Below, in pieces: positions 19,126 through 28,537 of a DNA stretch of 64,000 nucleotides. The notes below the pieces were generated by a model that ran no database searches, was not told the origin of the DNA, and saw only the letters and a list, made by a program, of their open reading frames with translations. Source of the stretch: Bdellovibrionales bacterium RIFOXYC1_FULL_37_79 (lineage in GTDB: Bacteria > Bdellovibrionota > Bacteriovoracia > Bacteriovoracales > Bacteriovoracaceae); the NCBI GenBank assembly GCA_001770015.1, contig MEQB01000011.1:186001-250000 (forward strand), read 5' to 3'. The position numbers and the translations under genes were made by a program. Within the stretch, counting starts at the first letter, position 1. Each line of letters starts with the position of its first letter.

Positions 19126-19824
19126 TTGACTTATTTGGCAATTATTCCGGCAAGAGGTGGCTCTAAGGGAATACCTCAAAAAAATTTGGTTAATTTGAAG
19201 GGCAATCCTTTGCTCTATTATGCGATTAAGGTTGCCGAAGGTATTCAGAGCATAAAAGAGGTAACCGTGAGCTCTGACGATGACAAAATTTTATCTGTTG
19301 CTACACAGTATGGAGCTTTTCCATTAAAAAGACCTATCGAACTTTCCTTGGATTCGACCCTCACATCAGAAGTGATTCATCATACAATTGTTCAGCGCGC
19401 GAGAGAACTTGATTTTCAACACATCATTTTGTTACAACCAACATCTCCGCTTCGAACAAAAAATGATGTGGAGGAAGCAATTAAAATATATGAAGCGGAT
19501 ACATCGTGCGATGCGCTTATTAGCGTGTATAAACCTTCTGAACATCCATTTAAAGGATTTGTATTAACACCGCAAAATAAGTTGGAGGGTTATTTTTCAT
19601 TGAAGGCGCCTTTTTCAAGAAGACAGGATCTTCCAGAAATTTATATGCCCAATGGTGCGATTTATATTTTTTCAGTTGAAAAGTTTATGAAAGAAAAAAT
19701 TATACCTCAGACAAATATTATCCCATATATTATGCCTGCAGAAAAAAGTATTGATATCGATACTTTTTCTGATTTAGAGATAGCTGAGGTTATGATGAGG
19801 AAATATGATGAAACCAGAAATTAA
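19126..19824 (+). CDS. CMP-nonulosonic acid cytidylyltransferase (NeuA family), second copy
   Basis: 232 residues from TTG 19126, which has AGGGG seven bases upstream. It has the CTP-binding signature [31 protein letters not shown] and [12 protein letters not shown], so it is a full-length family member. It opens the plus-strand operon and overlaps the NeuB-like gene by 20 bp, whose GAGGAA site lies inside it. Clearly diverged from the enzyme at 12384. Whether it activates Neu5Ac or another nonulosonate cannot be told. Confidence 0.85.
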   Translation: MTYLAIIPARGGSKGIPQKNLVNLKGNPLLYYAIKVAEGIQSIKEVTVSSDDDKILSVATQYGAFPLKRPIELSLDSTLTSEVIHHTIVQRARELDFQHIILLQPTSPLRTKNDVEEAIKIYEADTSCDALISVYKPSEHPFKGFVLTPQNKLEGYFSLKAPFSRRQDLPEIYMPNGAIYIFSVEKFMKEKIIPQTNIIPYIMPAEKSIDIDTFSDLEIAEVMMRKYDETRN

Positions 19825-20860
19825 AATTGGAAAAAGAATTATAGGAGAAAATTATCCTCCGCTGGTTATTGCTGAGATAGGTATAAATCACGAGGGATCA
19901 TTAGAAACTGCTTATAGGATGGTTGATTCTGCTTATGAAGCCGGCGCAGAAATTATTAAACATCAAACTCATGTTGTAGATGATGAGATGTCAGAAGAAG
20001 CAAAAAATGTTATTCCAGGAAATTCTGACCAGTCAATATACGAGATTATGGCCCGTTGTGCACTAAATGAAGAAGATGAACTTAAATTGAAGAAATATGT
20101 TGAATCAAAAGGAATGATTTTTTTAAGTACACCCTTTTCAAGAGCTGCTGCTATAAGATTAGAAAAAATGGGAGTGACTGCCTATAAAATAGGCTCAGGA
20201 GAGTGTAATAATTATCCGTTGATTGAGCATATTGCTAGGTATGGAAAGCCCATCATTTTGAGTACTGGAATGAATACAATAGAAAGTGTTTCGAAGGCGG
20301 TGGAGATTTTTAGGAAACATAAAATTCAATTTGCATTACTTCACTGTACAAATGTTTATCCGACACCTCCTGAAATCATTCGACTTGAGGCCATGAAAGA
20401 ATTGCAGAAAAGTTTTCCGGATGCGGTCGTTGGTCTTTCTGATCACTCCATAACTAATTATCCATGTATTGGAGCAATTGCGCTTGGAGCATCAATTGTC
20501 GAAAGACATTTCACAGATACAAAGCAAAGACTCGGTCCCGATATAATGTGCTCGATGGATACTAAAGAATTAAAGGAATTAATTGAGGCATCGAAGATTC
20601 TCCAGAAAGCTCGAGGAGGCATAAAAGGTGCAGTGATAGAAGAGCAACCAACAATTAATTTTGCTTTTGCTTCTGTCGTTGCTATCAAAGATATTAAAAA
20701 GGGTGATGTTTTTACCAGAGATAATTTATGGGTTAAAAGACCCGGCGTGGGTGAATTCAAGGCTGAAAGTTTTGAATCATTGTTGGGGTTGTGCGCTGCA
20801 AATGATATTGGTGCTGATTCGCTGTTGCGAAAATTGGATATAGTGGGTGAAGTAAAGTGA
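19805..20860 (+). CDS. N-acetylneuraminate synthase family protein, second copy
   Basis: 351 residues: PEP-dependent condensing enzyme with [60 protein letters not shown] and [10 protein letters not shown]-terminal SAF domain has [11 protein letters not shown] and KRPGVGEF. The [19 protein letters not shown] start resembles sialic acid synthases more than LegI/PseI proteins. With NeuA- and NeuC-like neighbours this could be a complete Neu5Ac-type module. Stop overlaps the next start (GTGA). Confidence 0.87.
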   Translation: MMKPEIKIGKRIIGENYPPLVIAEIGINHEGSLETAYRMVDSAYEAGAEIIKHQTHVVDDEMSEEAKNVIPGNSDQSIYEIMARCALNEEDELKLKKYVESKGMIFLSTPFSRAAAIRLEKMGVTAYKIGSGECNNYPLIEHIARYGKPIILSTGMNTIESVSKAVEIFRKHKIQFALLHCTNVYPTPPEIIRLEAMKELQKSFPDAVVGLSDHSITNYPCIGAIALGASIVERHFTDTKQRLGPDIMCSMDTKELKELIEASKILQKARGGIKGAVIEEQPTINFAFASVVAIKDIKKGDVFTRDNLWVKRPGVGEFKAESFESLLGLCAANDIGADSLLRKLDIVGEVK

Positions 20861-21684
20861 GAATAGTGATAACTGGAGCCACTGGGTTTATTGGAAGTTC
20901 TCTTACGAATTGTCTTAAGAGGGCTGGACATGAAGTAGTCGGTGTTTCCAGATCAACTTGTTCGGAAAAAAATAATATTGTGAGAGTGGAGTCTTTTAAT
21001 AATCTTCCTTGTGGAGATGTATTAGTTCATTTGGCTGAGTCGAATAATAGGATACTAATTAATTCTCAACACGGAGTAGATTATATTGGTCAAGTTTCAC
21101 AAGTAGCACGAGATATTATTAAAAATAACTTTAGTTATTATATTTATGCCTCTTCTGTAGCGGTGTATGCAAACCGCGAAGAAGGGGTATGTGGATTGTC
21201 TGATGAGAATTTGTCGGACGATAACTATGCTTTGGCCAAACTTGAAGTTGAAAAAATATTTTTAGATAGAAAAAATTCTGCAGTTATTAGATTATCAAAT
21301 ATTTATGGACCTGGAATGTCCCCCCTCAATGTTGTTTCTGCAATTATAAGTCAAATTAAAGAAAATAAAAAAGTTGTTGAATTACAAAGTATTACTCCCA
21401 TAAGAGATTTTATATGGGTTGATGACGTTACCCATGCCATAAATCTAATAATTGAAAAAAAAATAGAGGGAAAATATAATCTCGGCACAGGTATAGGAAC
21501 CTCTGTAAGTGAAATGGCAAGGACAGCCTTGGAAGTGGCTGGTAAAGAGAATGTACCTGTTGTTGCGAAAATGAAGACCGGCCCATCATGTGTGGTCTTG
21601 GATATTGATAAAACTATGCGAGATCTGAATTGGAAACCTGAAATTACGGTGCTGGAAGGATTAAAAAGATTGCTTAGGAATTAG
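20857..21684 (+). CDS. NAD-dependent epimerase/dehydratase between NeuB- and NeuC-like genes
   Basis: 275 residues from a GTG coupled to the preceding stop. Extended [23 protein letters not shown], the YALAK catalytic pair and RDFIWVDDV. It is shorter than LegB/PseB dehydratases and is more likely a reductase or 4-epimerase. An SDR inside a neuA-neuB-neuC set is not part of plain Neu5Ac synthesis, so it hints at a modified nonulosonate. Substrate unknown. Confidence 0.8.
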   Translation: MRIVITGATGFIGSSLTNCLKRAGHEVVGVSRSTCSEKNNIVRVESFNNLPCGDVLVHLAESNNRILINSQHGVDYIGQVSQVARDIIKNNFSYYIYASSVAVYANREEGVCGLSDENLSDDNYALAKLEVEKIFLDRKNSAVIRLSNIYGPGMSPLNVVSAIISQIKENKKVVELQSITPIRDFIWVDDVTHAINLIIEKKIEGKYNLGTGIGTSVSEMARTALEVAGKENVPVVAKMKTGPSCVVLDIDKTMRDLNWKPEITVLEGLKRLLRN

Positions 21685-21691
21685 GGTAATT

Positions 21692-22885
21692 ATGAGAAAA
21701 AAGATTACAGTCGGGGTATTTACGGGGAATAGGGCGGAATACGGTTTGCAGCTCCCCCTATTAAAAGCTCTTTCTGCGCATCCGAATTTTGACTATAAGT
21801 TAATTGTTTCTGGCGCTCATTTAGATCTAGATTTTGGTGATACTCTTTCTCTAATAGAAAATGATGGATTTGAAATCCATGAAACTCCTGCGGTAAGGTT
21901 AAAAAGAGATGATTTGTTTTCGACAGCAGTGGCTATAGGGGAAGGAATAAAAGAAATTGCTCATTCTTTAAATAGGTTAAAACCTGATTTAGTTGCTGTT
22001 TATGCGGATCGTTTTGAAGGATTTGCTGCAGTGGTGGCGGCATCACAAATGAATATACCAGTTATTCATATCGAGGGAGGGGACCTAACGGAAGGAGGAG
22101 CGCTGGATGATTCAATTAGACATGCGATGACTAAACTTTCTCATATTCATTTTACAACCAATGAAGAAGCTTATGAACGTGTCTTAAAGTTAGGTGAAGA
22201 GCCTTGGCGTGTTTGTAATGTCGGATTACCTTCAATTGATTTGATATTAGAAAAAAATTATTCAGATAAGGATACTATTTTAGAAAGATATAGATTAACT
22301 CTTGATCGTCCTATTGTTTTATTTACGTTGCATTCAGTAACAACAGCATTCGAACAAGCACAAGAGCAAATTAAAAAGGCTCTAGGTGCGCTTGAGAAAC
22401 TGGCGAATGAAGGATGCCAAGTCCTTATTACTTATCCTAACAATGATGCGGGTGGAAGAGTTATTATAGATCATATTTTAAAATTTCAAGAAAAAAATCT
22501 GAAAAACATTCAGATACATAAATCTTTAGGAATGAAAAATTATCATGGAGTTTTGGCCCTTGCTCAAAGAATTGATGCCAAAGTTGTTTGCGTTGGTAAT
22601 TCTTCTTCTGGATTAAAAGAGACAGCAATATTTCATTGTCCTGTAGTAAATATAGGTTCAAGACAAGATGGTCGCTTAAGAGGAGAAAATGTTTTTGATT
22701 GCTCCAACGAAAGTGATGATATTTATCGAAGTGTTAATTATGTACTAAACTCAAAGGAGTTTCAGGAAATTTGTAAAAAAGCTAAAAATCCTTATGGTAA
22801 TGGTGGTAGCGGGGAAAAGATGGTGGACTTCCTTGCTAAAATTGAAATTAATAAAAAACTTATTCAAAAAAAAATGACGTATTAA
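21692..22885 (+). CDS. UDP-N-acetylglucosamine 2-epimerase (hydrolysing), NeuC family, second copy
   Basis: 397 residues. VGVFTGNRAEYGLQLPLL, YADRFEGFAAVVAASQ, VIHIEGGDLTEGG, VCVGNSSSGLKET and NIGSRQDGR are the conserved NeuC/LegG motifs. It would supply ManNAc or a diamino-mannose to the NeuB-like enzyme of the same operon. Separated from its neighbours by only 7 and 12 bp. Confidence 0.88.
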   Translation: MRKKITVGVFTGNRAEYGLQLPLLKALSAHPNFDYKLIVSGAHLDLDFGDTLSLIENDGFEIHETPAVRLKRDDLFSTAVAIGEGIKEIAHSLNRLKPDLVAVYADRFEGFAAVVAASQMNIPVIHIEGGDLTEGGALDDSIRHAMTKLSHIHFTTNEEAYERVLKLGEEPWRVCNVGLPSIDLILEKNYSDKDTILERYRLTLDRPIVLFTLHSVTTAFEQAQEQIKKALGALEKLANEGCQVLITYPNNDAGGRVIIDHILKFQEKNLKNIQIHKSLGMKNYHGVLALAQRIDAKVVCVGNSSSGLKETAIFHCPVVNIGSRQDGRLRGENVFDCSNESDDIYRSVNYVLNSKEFQEICKKAKNPYGNGGSGEKMVDFLAKIEINKKLIQKKMTY

Positions 22886-22897
22886 TTGAGGGAAAAA

Positions 22898-23878
22898 ATG
22901 AAAAGATGTTTGGTAACTGGTGCTGATGGTTTTATTGGATCACATCTAACCGAGCTTTTAGTAAGTTCAGGATATAAAGTAAAGGCCTTGTCGCAATATA
23001 ATTCTTTTAATTATTGGGGATGGTTGGAAGATATCGACTGCAAAAACCAGGTAGAGATCGTTTCCGGTGATATCAGAGATTCAAAATTTTGTGATGAGTT
23101 GGTAAAGGAAGTGGATTGTATTTTTCACTTGGCAGCACTTATTGCAATTCCTTATTCTTATGTAGCTCCGGAAAGTTATATTTCAACTAATGTGAATGGT
23201 ACTTTAAATATTTGTCATTCTGCTTTGAAAAATGGAAACATAAGGGTTATTCACACTTCAACTAGTGAAGTTTATGGAACAGCTCAATTTGTTCCTATAA
23301 CTGAAAAACATCCGTTGCAACCCCAGTCCCCATATAGCGCAAGCAAAATTGGCGCCGATGCAATTGCCATGAGTTATTTTAATGCGTTTAATCTTCCGGT
23401 TACTATTGCGCGTCCTTTTAATACTTTTGGGCCAAGGCAATCTGCAAGAGCAATCATACCAACAATAATTACTCAAATCGCCAGTGGTGTAAAAAAGATT
23501 AAATTGGGAGATCTGACTCCTACTAGAGATTTTAATTATGTAAAAGATACTTGTAGAGGTTTTTTGGAGTTAGCGAAAGCTGATAATACAAAAGGAAAGA
23601 CGGTAAATATTTGCTCAAATTATGAAGTTTCAATGAAAGATACTTTGGAACTTATTAAGAAATTAATGAATAGTGATGTTGAATTTATTACTGACGAAGC
23701 AAGAATTCGTCCAGCAACCTCTGAAGTTTTTCGATTATGGGGGGATAATACACTGATTAAAGAATTAACTGGCTTTAATCATGGTTATAAGCTTGATAAC
23801 GGAATGATGGAAACTATAAACTGGTATTCAAATCCAGAAAACTTGAAAAAATTTAAATCCAACATTTACAATGTTTAA
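22898..23878 (+). CDS. legB: LegB-type NAD-dependent 4,6-dehydratase
   Basis: About 326 residues from ATG 22898 (GAGGGA five bases upstream; TTG 22886 is open but would place the ribosome site inside the gene). Extended SDR with GADGFIGSHLTELL, YNSFNYWGWL, HLAALIAIPYSYVAPE, HTSTSEVYGTA and PYSASKIGAD. The YNSFN-WGWL and IPYSY stretches are typical of LegB, which makes the 4-keto-6-deoxy intermediate of legionaminic acid. It is the only LegB candidate in the window, although LegC, LegH, LegI and LegG lie on the other strand, so the two operons are probably needed together. Confidence 0.85.
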   Translation: MKRCLVTGADGFIGSHLTELLVSSGYKVKALSQYNSFNYWGWLEDIDCKNQVEIVSGDIRDSKFCDELVKEVDCIFHLAALIAIPYSYVAPESYISTNVNGTLNICHSALKNGNIRVIHTSTSEVYGTAQFVPITEKHPLQPQSPYSASKIGADAIAMSYFNAFNLPVTIARPFNTFGPRQSARAIIPTIITQIASGVKKIKLGDLTPTRDFNYVKDTCRGFLELAKADNTKGKTVNICSNYEVSMKDTLELIKKLMNSDVEFITDEARIRPATSEVFRLWGDNTLIKELTGFNHGYKLDNGMMETINWYSNPENLKKFKSNIYNV

Positions 23879-23893
23879 GAAGAAGGAAGTGGT

Positions 23894-24859
23894 ATGAAAA
23901 ATATTCTATTGGTGGGAGCTGGGCAGTTGGGTTCGAGGCACTTACAGTCTCTTGCAGTATCTGTGGAAAGTTTTGATTTTTCTGTTGTTGATCCATTTGA
24001 GGAGTCGTTAAAAATAGCAAAGACCAGATTTGAAGAAGTAGGTAACCATACAAATCATAAAATTTCTCTATTTAAAAGCCTAAAAGAAGTAGAAGAAAAT
24101 AATTTTGATCTAGCTATTGTTGCTACTAACTCAGGAGTGCGTTTTGAGGTTTTAAAAACTTCTTTGGAACTTTTTAAAATTAAAAACATTATTTTGGAAA
24201 AAGTTTTATTTCCGAGATTGGATGAATATGAGAGGGCTCAACTTTTAATTAAAGAGAGTGGTGTCGATGCGTGGGTGAATACACCTCGTCGATTTTATGA
24301 GTTTAACAGGTATTTGAAAAAAAATTATAAATGGAGTCCCGTTCAGGCAAAATATGAAAACAAAAGTTGGGGGATTGGCTGTAATTCAGTTCATTTTATT
24401 GATTTGATCCAATACCTAACAGGTTCAGAGTTGGTGGAAGTTTGTTCGGATAGGTTAAACAATAAAATTTTAGAAAGTAAAAGAAGTGGTTATATTGAGT
24501 TTGAAGGGGTTCTTGGATGTAAATTTAGGGACGGAAGTACTTTGGAGTTAAATTCTGATCCTGATTTAAATGCAGGTGTTATGAAAATTGAAACAAGCGA
24601 GTTTGATTTTTCTATTAACGATGCGAAGGGGATTTGTGAAATTTTTGATAAACAGGGAAATCAAATTGAAACAAAGAGTTTTACTAATCCCTATCAAAGC
24701 CAATTAACCTTGATGACGTATAATGCAATTATGAAAGGTGAGGAGCATTTGCCTACCTATAGTGAGTCCATGAAAGAGCACGTAATTTTTATTAAGTCTC
24801 TACAAGGTTTTATGTCAAAAATAAAAGGTGAATTTATAGAAGTGGTTAGTATTACTTAG
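23894..24859 (+). CDS. Gfo/Idh/MocA-family oxidoreductase
   Basis: 321 residues. Rossmann start ILLVGAGQLGSRHLQSL, then VATNSGVRFEV and an ILEKVLFPR stretch where the family usually has EKP. Preceded by AAGGAAG. A second, different Gfo/Idh gene follows after 9 bp. Both may act on nonulosonate or deoxysugar precursors. The EKP motif is altered to EKV, so the catalytic lysine is kept but the following proline is not. Confidence 0.75.
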   Translation: MKNILLVGAGQLGSRHLQSLAVSVESFDFSVVDPFEESLKIAKTRFEEVGNHTNHKISLFKSLKEVEENNFDLAIVATNSGVRFEVLKTSLELFKIKNIILEKVLFPRLDEYERAQLLIKESGVDAWVNTPRRFYEFNRYLKKNYKWSPVQAKYENKSWGIGCNSVHFIDLIQYLTGSELVEVCSDRLNNKILESKRSGYIEFEGVLGCKFRDGSTLELNSDPDLNAGVMKIETSEFDFSINDAKGICEIFDKQGNQIETKSFTNPYQSQLTLMTYNAIMKGEEHLPTYSESMKEHVIFIKSLQGFMSKIKGEFIEVVSIT

Positions 24860-24868
24860 GATGGATAT

Positions 24869-25825
24869 ATGATTTGGATAATTGGTTCGGGATATATGAG
24901 TATTGAGTATGCGAAAGTTTTAAAGAATCTTGGGAAAGATTTTATTGCCATAGGACGTGGTGAAGAGAATGCTAAAAAATTCAGGGAAGCTACGGGAAAA
25001 GAAGCTATTGTTGGTGGTCTAAAGAATTTCCTTGAAACAAAACCGAATAAACCTTCAGAAGTAATTGTTGCCTCAAATGTTGAACAGTTATTTGAAACAA
25101 CAACTCTACTTTTGGAATATGGTGTGAAATCAATTCTTTTAGAAAAACCTGGAGCAACCAATAGTGAGCAGATGAGGAAGTTGTCGGAATTGGCGAAAGA
25201 AAAATCGGCGGATGTTGTCCTTGCATATAATAGGCGCTTTTATTCTTCTACCGATAAGGCGATCGAAATAATCAAAGAAGATGGTGGAGTAACTTCATTT
25301 AATTTTGAATTCACGGAATGGAGCCATACAATTGAAGTGCTAAATAAACCTAAAGAAACATTTGAAGCATGGCTAGTTGCAAATTCTTCTCATGTAATAA
25401 ATATGGCCTTTTTTCTAGGCGGATATCCTGAAAAAATGAGTTCATATAGCGCAGGCGAGAAAGTTTTGAAATGGCATCCTCGTGCGTCTATTTTCGCAGG
25501 TTCGGGTGTTTCCCACACAAATGCTCTTTTTTCGTATCAAGCCAATTGGTCATCTCCTGGTAGGTGGAGTGTTGAAATGATAACGAGAAAGCATCGATTG
25601 ATTTTTCGGCCTATGGAAAAATTGCAGATTCAAGATATTGGAAGTGTGGCAATCAACTCTGTGGAGATTAATGATACTATCGATAAGGAATTTAAACCGG
25701 GACTTTTTAAACAAACAGAATGTTTTTTATCAAAGGATTTTTCTCGTTTTGTAAATATTCATGACCAGCTCTCTCATATTAATATATACGAGACAATTTT
25801 AAATGGAGGCACTTTTGCTAGATAG
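24869..25825 (+). CDS. Gfo/Idh/MocA-family oxidoreductase, second in tandem
   Basis: 318 residues. The cofactor motif is IWIIGSGYMSIEYAKVL, with the family motif LLEKPGATN near residue 92 and LAYNRRFY after it, and a C-terminal sheet domain. It is not a recent duplicate of the gene before it. Its last 23 bp overlap the acetyltransferase gene. Likely NAD(P)-dependent oxidation or reduction of a sugar nucleotide. Confidence 0.78.
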   Translation: MIWIIGSGYMSIEYAKVLKNLGKDFIAIGRGEENAKKFREATGKEAIVGGLKNFLETKPNKPSEVIVASNVEQLFETTTLLLEYGVKSILLEKPGATNSEQMRKLSELAKEKSADVVLAYNRRFYSSTDKAIEIIKEDGGVTSFNFEFTEWSHTIEVLNKPKETFEAWLVANSSHVINMAFFLGGYPEKMSSYSAGEKVLKWHPRASIFAGSGVSHTNALFSYQANWSSPGRWSVEMITRKHRLIFRPMEKLQIQDIGSVAINSVEINDTIDKEFKPGLFKQTECFLSKDFSRFVNIHDQLSHINIYETILNGGTFAR

Positions 25826-26480
25826 GTCTTTGATTAACACAGTATCTCAGTATTATTTTAAGCAAGTGAAGAATTTTTTTCCTGATGGAATTGAAGTTTC
25901 TTTTTTAGAACTAGAAAAGATTGTTGAGATATCGCTGTTAAAACTTAAAATAACTTTTTCATACCTCAATTCAAAATATTATCAAGATGACTTTGAGAAG
26001 ATTTTTAACCTGTTGAATGGTGATCACTATTCAATGTTGTTGTACAGCATAAGTCGAAACTTTTTTATAGAAGTAAACAACGAAAACTATGCAACTAAAA
26101 CATTTTTATTAAATAAAATGCTTCATGGAATTGATGTGTTTTATAAGGTTAAGCTGCCCGAAGTATTTCTATTTGTTCATCCTCTTGGGACAGTTTTAGG
26201 TAATGCCAACTATGGTAATTTCTTTTGTGTTTATCAGGGGTGTACAGTTGGTTCCAAAGTTGGACAGTATGTGTACCCAGAGTTTGGTGAAAAAACCATC
26301 CTCTATTCCCATTCTTCGATCATTGGTAAATGCAAGATTGGAAACAGGGTAATTTTGGGGGCAAATAGTTCAATAATTAGTACGGATGTGCAGGATAATA
26401 CTCTTGTGTTAGGGTATTTCCCCGGCCATACATTTAAAAAAGTAAATGAAGATAATTTCAAAGCCATCTTCTTGGATTAG
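25803..26480 (+). CDS. serine acetyltransferase-like hexapeptide acyltransferase
   Basis: About 225 residues. The N-terminal 130 residues are helical. The C-terminal part is a left-handed beta helix with HPLGTVLGNANYGNFF, GCTVGS and SSIIGKCKIGNRVILGANS. This layout resembles CysE-like and surface-sugar O-acetyltransferases. ATG 25803 overlaps the previous gene; TTG 25815 has a better GGAGG site five bases upstream and may be the true start. Acceptor probably an amino or hydroxyl of a glycan sugar, from context only. Confidence 0.78.
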   Translation: MEALLLDRSLINTVSQYYFKQVKNFFPDGIEVSFLELEKIVEISLLKLKITFSYLNSKYYQDDFEKIFNLLNGDHYSMLLYSISRNFFIEVNNENYATKTFLLNKMLHGIDVFYKVKLPEVFLFVHPLGTVLGNANYGNFFCVYQGCTVGSKVGQYVYPEFGEKTILYSHSSIIGKCKIGNRVILGANSSIISTDVQDNTLVLGYFPGHTFKKVNEDNFKAIFLD

Positions 26481-26492
26481 AAAGGATAAGAA

Positions 26493-27560
26493 GTGAAAAA
26501 AGCATTAATCACAGGAATTACCGGACAAGATGGAGCTTTCCTTACAGAGTTGTTGTTAAATAAGGGCTATGAAGTTCATGGAATAAAAAGAAGAACTTCT
26601 CTTTTTAATTCAGATAGAATTGATCATTTGTATAAAGATCCCCATGAGGAAAAAGGCAGATTAGAGCTTCATTACGGAGATTTAACTGATACTGCAAATA
26701 TTACGGGTATTATCAATCAAGTTCAGCCTGATGAAATATATAACTTAGGAGCCATGAGCCAGGTCCGGACTAGCTTTGAGATTCCTGAATATACAGCTAA
26801 TGTTAATGCCCTTGGCACGCTTAGAATTTTAGAGGCGATTAAGAGTTTGGATCTTATTCATAAGACCAGATTTTATCAAGCCTCCACTTCAGAATTATTT
26901 GGAATGGTTTGTGAAGTTCCACAAAAAGAGTCAACTCCCTTCTATCCCAGATCGCCCTATGGAATTTCAAAATTATTTGCTTATTGGACTACGGTAAATT
27001 ATCGGGAAGCTTATGGTTTATTTGCCTGCAATGGAATTTTGTTTAATCATGAATCACCAATGCGTGGTGAAAATTTTGTTACAAGGAAAATTACCAGGGC
27101 TGTTTCTAAAATTGCTCTAGGAAAAAAAGAATGTGTCTATCTTGGAAATCTGGATGCTAAAAGAGATTGGGGACATGCTAAAGATTATGTGGAAGCAATG
27201 TATCTGATGCTTCAAATCGATAAGCCAGAAGATTTTGTGATTGCGACTGGAAAGACAACGACGATCAGGGAATTTTTAAGAAAATCATTTAGGCATGTTG
27301 GTATGGAGATAGGTTTCCGTGGAAAAGGGGTTGATGAAATTGGGTTTGTAGCTGAGTGCAATAACGAGAGATATAAAGTTCCCATTGGACAAGAGGTGGT
27401 AAAAATTGACGCTAAATATTTCAGGCCGACTGAGGTTGAAATGGTGGTGGGGGATGCCTCCAAAGCGCTGGCAAAACTTAATTGGCAACCCAAATATTCG
27501 CTTGAGGATCTGATTAAAGATATGATGGAATCGGATCTTTTGTTATATGGTGATGAATAA
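26493..27560 (+). CDS. gmd: GDP-mannose 4,6-dehydratase
   Basis: 355 residues from GTG 26493. Very clear family member: [53 protein letters not shown] and [16 protein letters not shown]. Converts GDP-mannose to GDP-4-keto-6-deoxymannose, the precursor of GDP-fucose, rhamnose or perosamine. No fucose synthase or perosamine synthase follows directly. The DegT protein at 58455 or an enzyme outside the window could complete the route. Confidence 0.95.
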   Translation: MKKALITGITGQDGAFLTELLLNKGYEVHGIKRRTSLFNSDRIDHLYKDPHEEKGRLELHYGDLTDTANITGIINQVQPDEIYNLGAMSQVRTSFEIPEYTANVNALGTLRILEAIKSLDLIHKTRFYQASTSELFGMVCEVPQKESTPFYPRSPYGISKLFAYWTTVNYREAYGLFACNGILFNHESPMRGENFVTRKITRAVSKIALGKKECVYLGNLDAKRDWGHAKDYVEAMYLMLQIDKPEDFVIATGKTTTIREFLRKSFRHVGMEIGFRGKGVDEIGFVAECNNERYKVPIGQEVVKIDAKYFRPTEVEMVVGDASKALAKLNWQPKYSLEDLIKDMMESDLLLYGDE

Positions 27561-27574
27561 ATAGGACCTATGTT

Positions 27575-28537
27575 ATGTCAAAAAAATATATTTCATATTT
27601 ACCGGGCGGAAATCAATTTGATGATATCAGGGTAAATTTGCCTGTAAGTTATAAAATACAAGATGATTATCTGACGACTGTTTTAAAGAAAAATATTAAT
27701 TCAAATATCCTTTATAATTTCTTAAAACTTGCTATTTTATTTTCGTTGAAGAAAATAAAACTCTGGGAAAGTTTGGTTCAGTGTGGATTTATCAAAGGGT
27801 GGTTTAATGAGTTTTATGATTATTGGGTAAATGTCTTAAATGGTCGCCCAATTACGGTTTTTGATTTTCATCATTTATATTTTCACTATCGAAGAAAAAA
27901 TCAAGAAAGTAGTGAGATGTCCTGGGAAAATGCCAAAGATCATATCCATAATTGGCAAAATCCGAATAACATAGGGCTTACGTTTCATTACGTTGCCAAA
28001 TACAGCCGCTTACCCTTTAGATCCAAAGAGCTTTTTAAGTATATTCGCAAAGGTCAACAGATCCTCGAATATGGTTGTGCTTTGGCACCAATGTATCGAA
28101 CTTATCGTGAATATTTAAATCATTTCAAATGTAGTTGGGTTTTGGCTGATATTCCTAATTTCCCCTTCCATTATGCAAGATATACTTATGCGAAAGATGC
28201 TGGAGTTATTTTTTCTACCATTACAGATGAAATCATGGATGATCCTTTAAGAGGGATTGATAAAAAGTTTGATTTGATCATTATTCAAGAAGTGTTTGAA
28301 CATCTTCATTCACCACTTCACGTTGCCAAATATTTAAATGAAAGGCTCCGCATTGGTGGTTTGCTATTTTTTGATTATGTTTTATCTGATGCGAAAGGAT
28401 TGGACACTCCTATGGGATTGGCAGAAAGAAATGAAACGCTTAAACATTTAAATGATCATTTCCAAATACTTGAAGGTCGTTTTAGCATGGACATTGGGCA
28501 GACTGTGGGGTTTTGTGTCGGGAAAAAGATAAGATGA
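27575..28537 (+). CDS. SAM-dependent methyltransferase
   Basis: 320 residues. The C-terminal half is a class I methyltransferase domain with ILEYGCALAPMYRTY, FDLIIIQEVFEHLHSP and RIGGLLFFDYVL. The N-terminal 130 residues have no motif I recognise. It sits between Gmd and three glycosyltransferases and overlaps the next start (ATGA). Possible roles are methylation of a terminal sugar, which can stop chain growth, or of a lipid carrier-linked sugar. Confidence 0.75.
   Translation: MSKKYISYLPGGNQFDDIRVNLPVSYKIQDDYLTTVLKKNINSNILYNFLKLAILFSLKKIKLWESLVQCGFIKGWFNEFYDYWVNVLNGRPITVFDFHHLYFHYRRKNQESSEMSWENAKDHIHNWQNPNNIGLTFHYVAKYSRLPFRSKELFKYIRKGQQILEYGCALAPMYRTYREYLNHFKCSWVLADIPNFPFHYARYTYAKDAGVIFSTITDEIMDDPLRGIDKKFDLIIIQEVFEHLHSPLHVAKYLNERLRIGGLLFFDYVLSDAKGLDTPMGLAERNETLKHLNDHFQILEGRFSMDIGQTVGFCVGKKIR

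Noticed and set aside
20458-20931. 157-residue minus-strand open frame inside the NeuB-like gene
   Set aside because: It lies wholly on the opposite strand of two well supported genes, is Ser/Pro-rich and has no known motif; a shadow frame.
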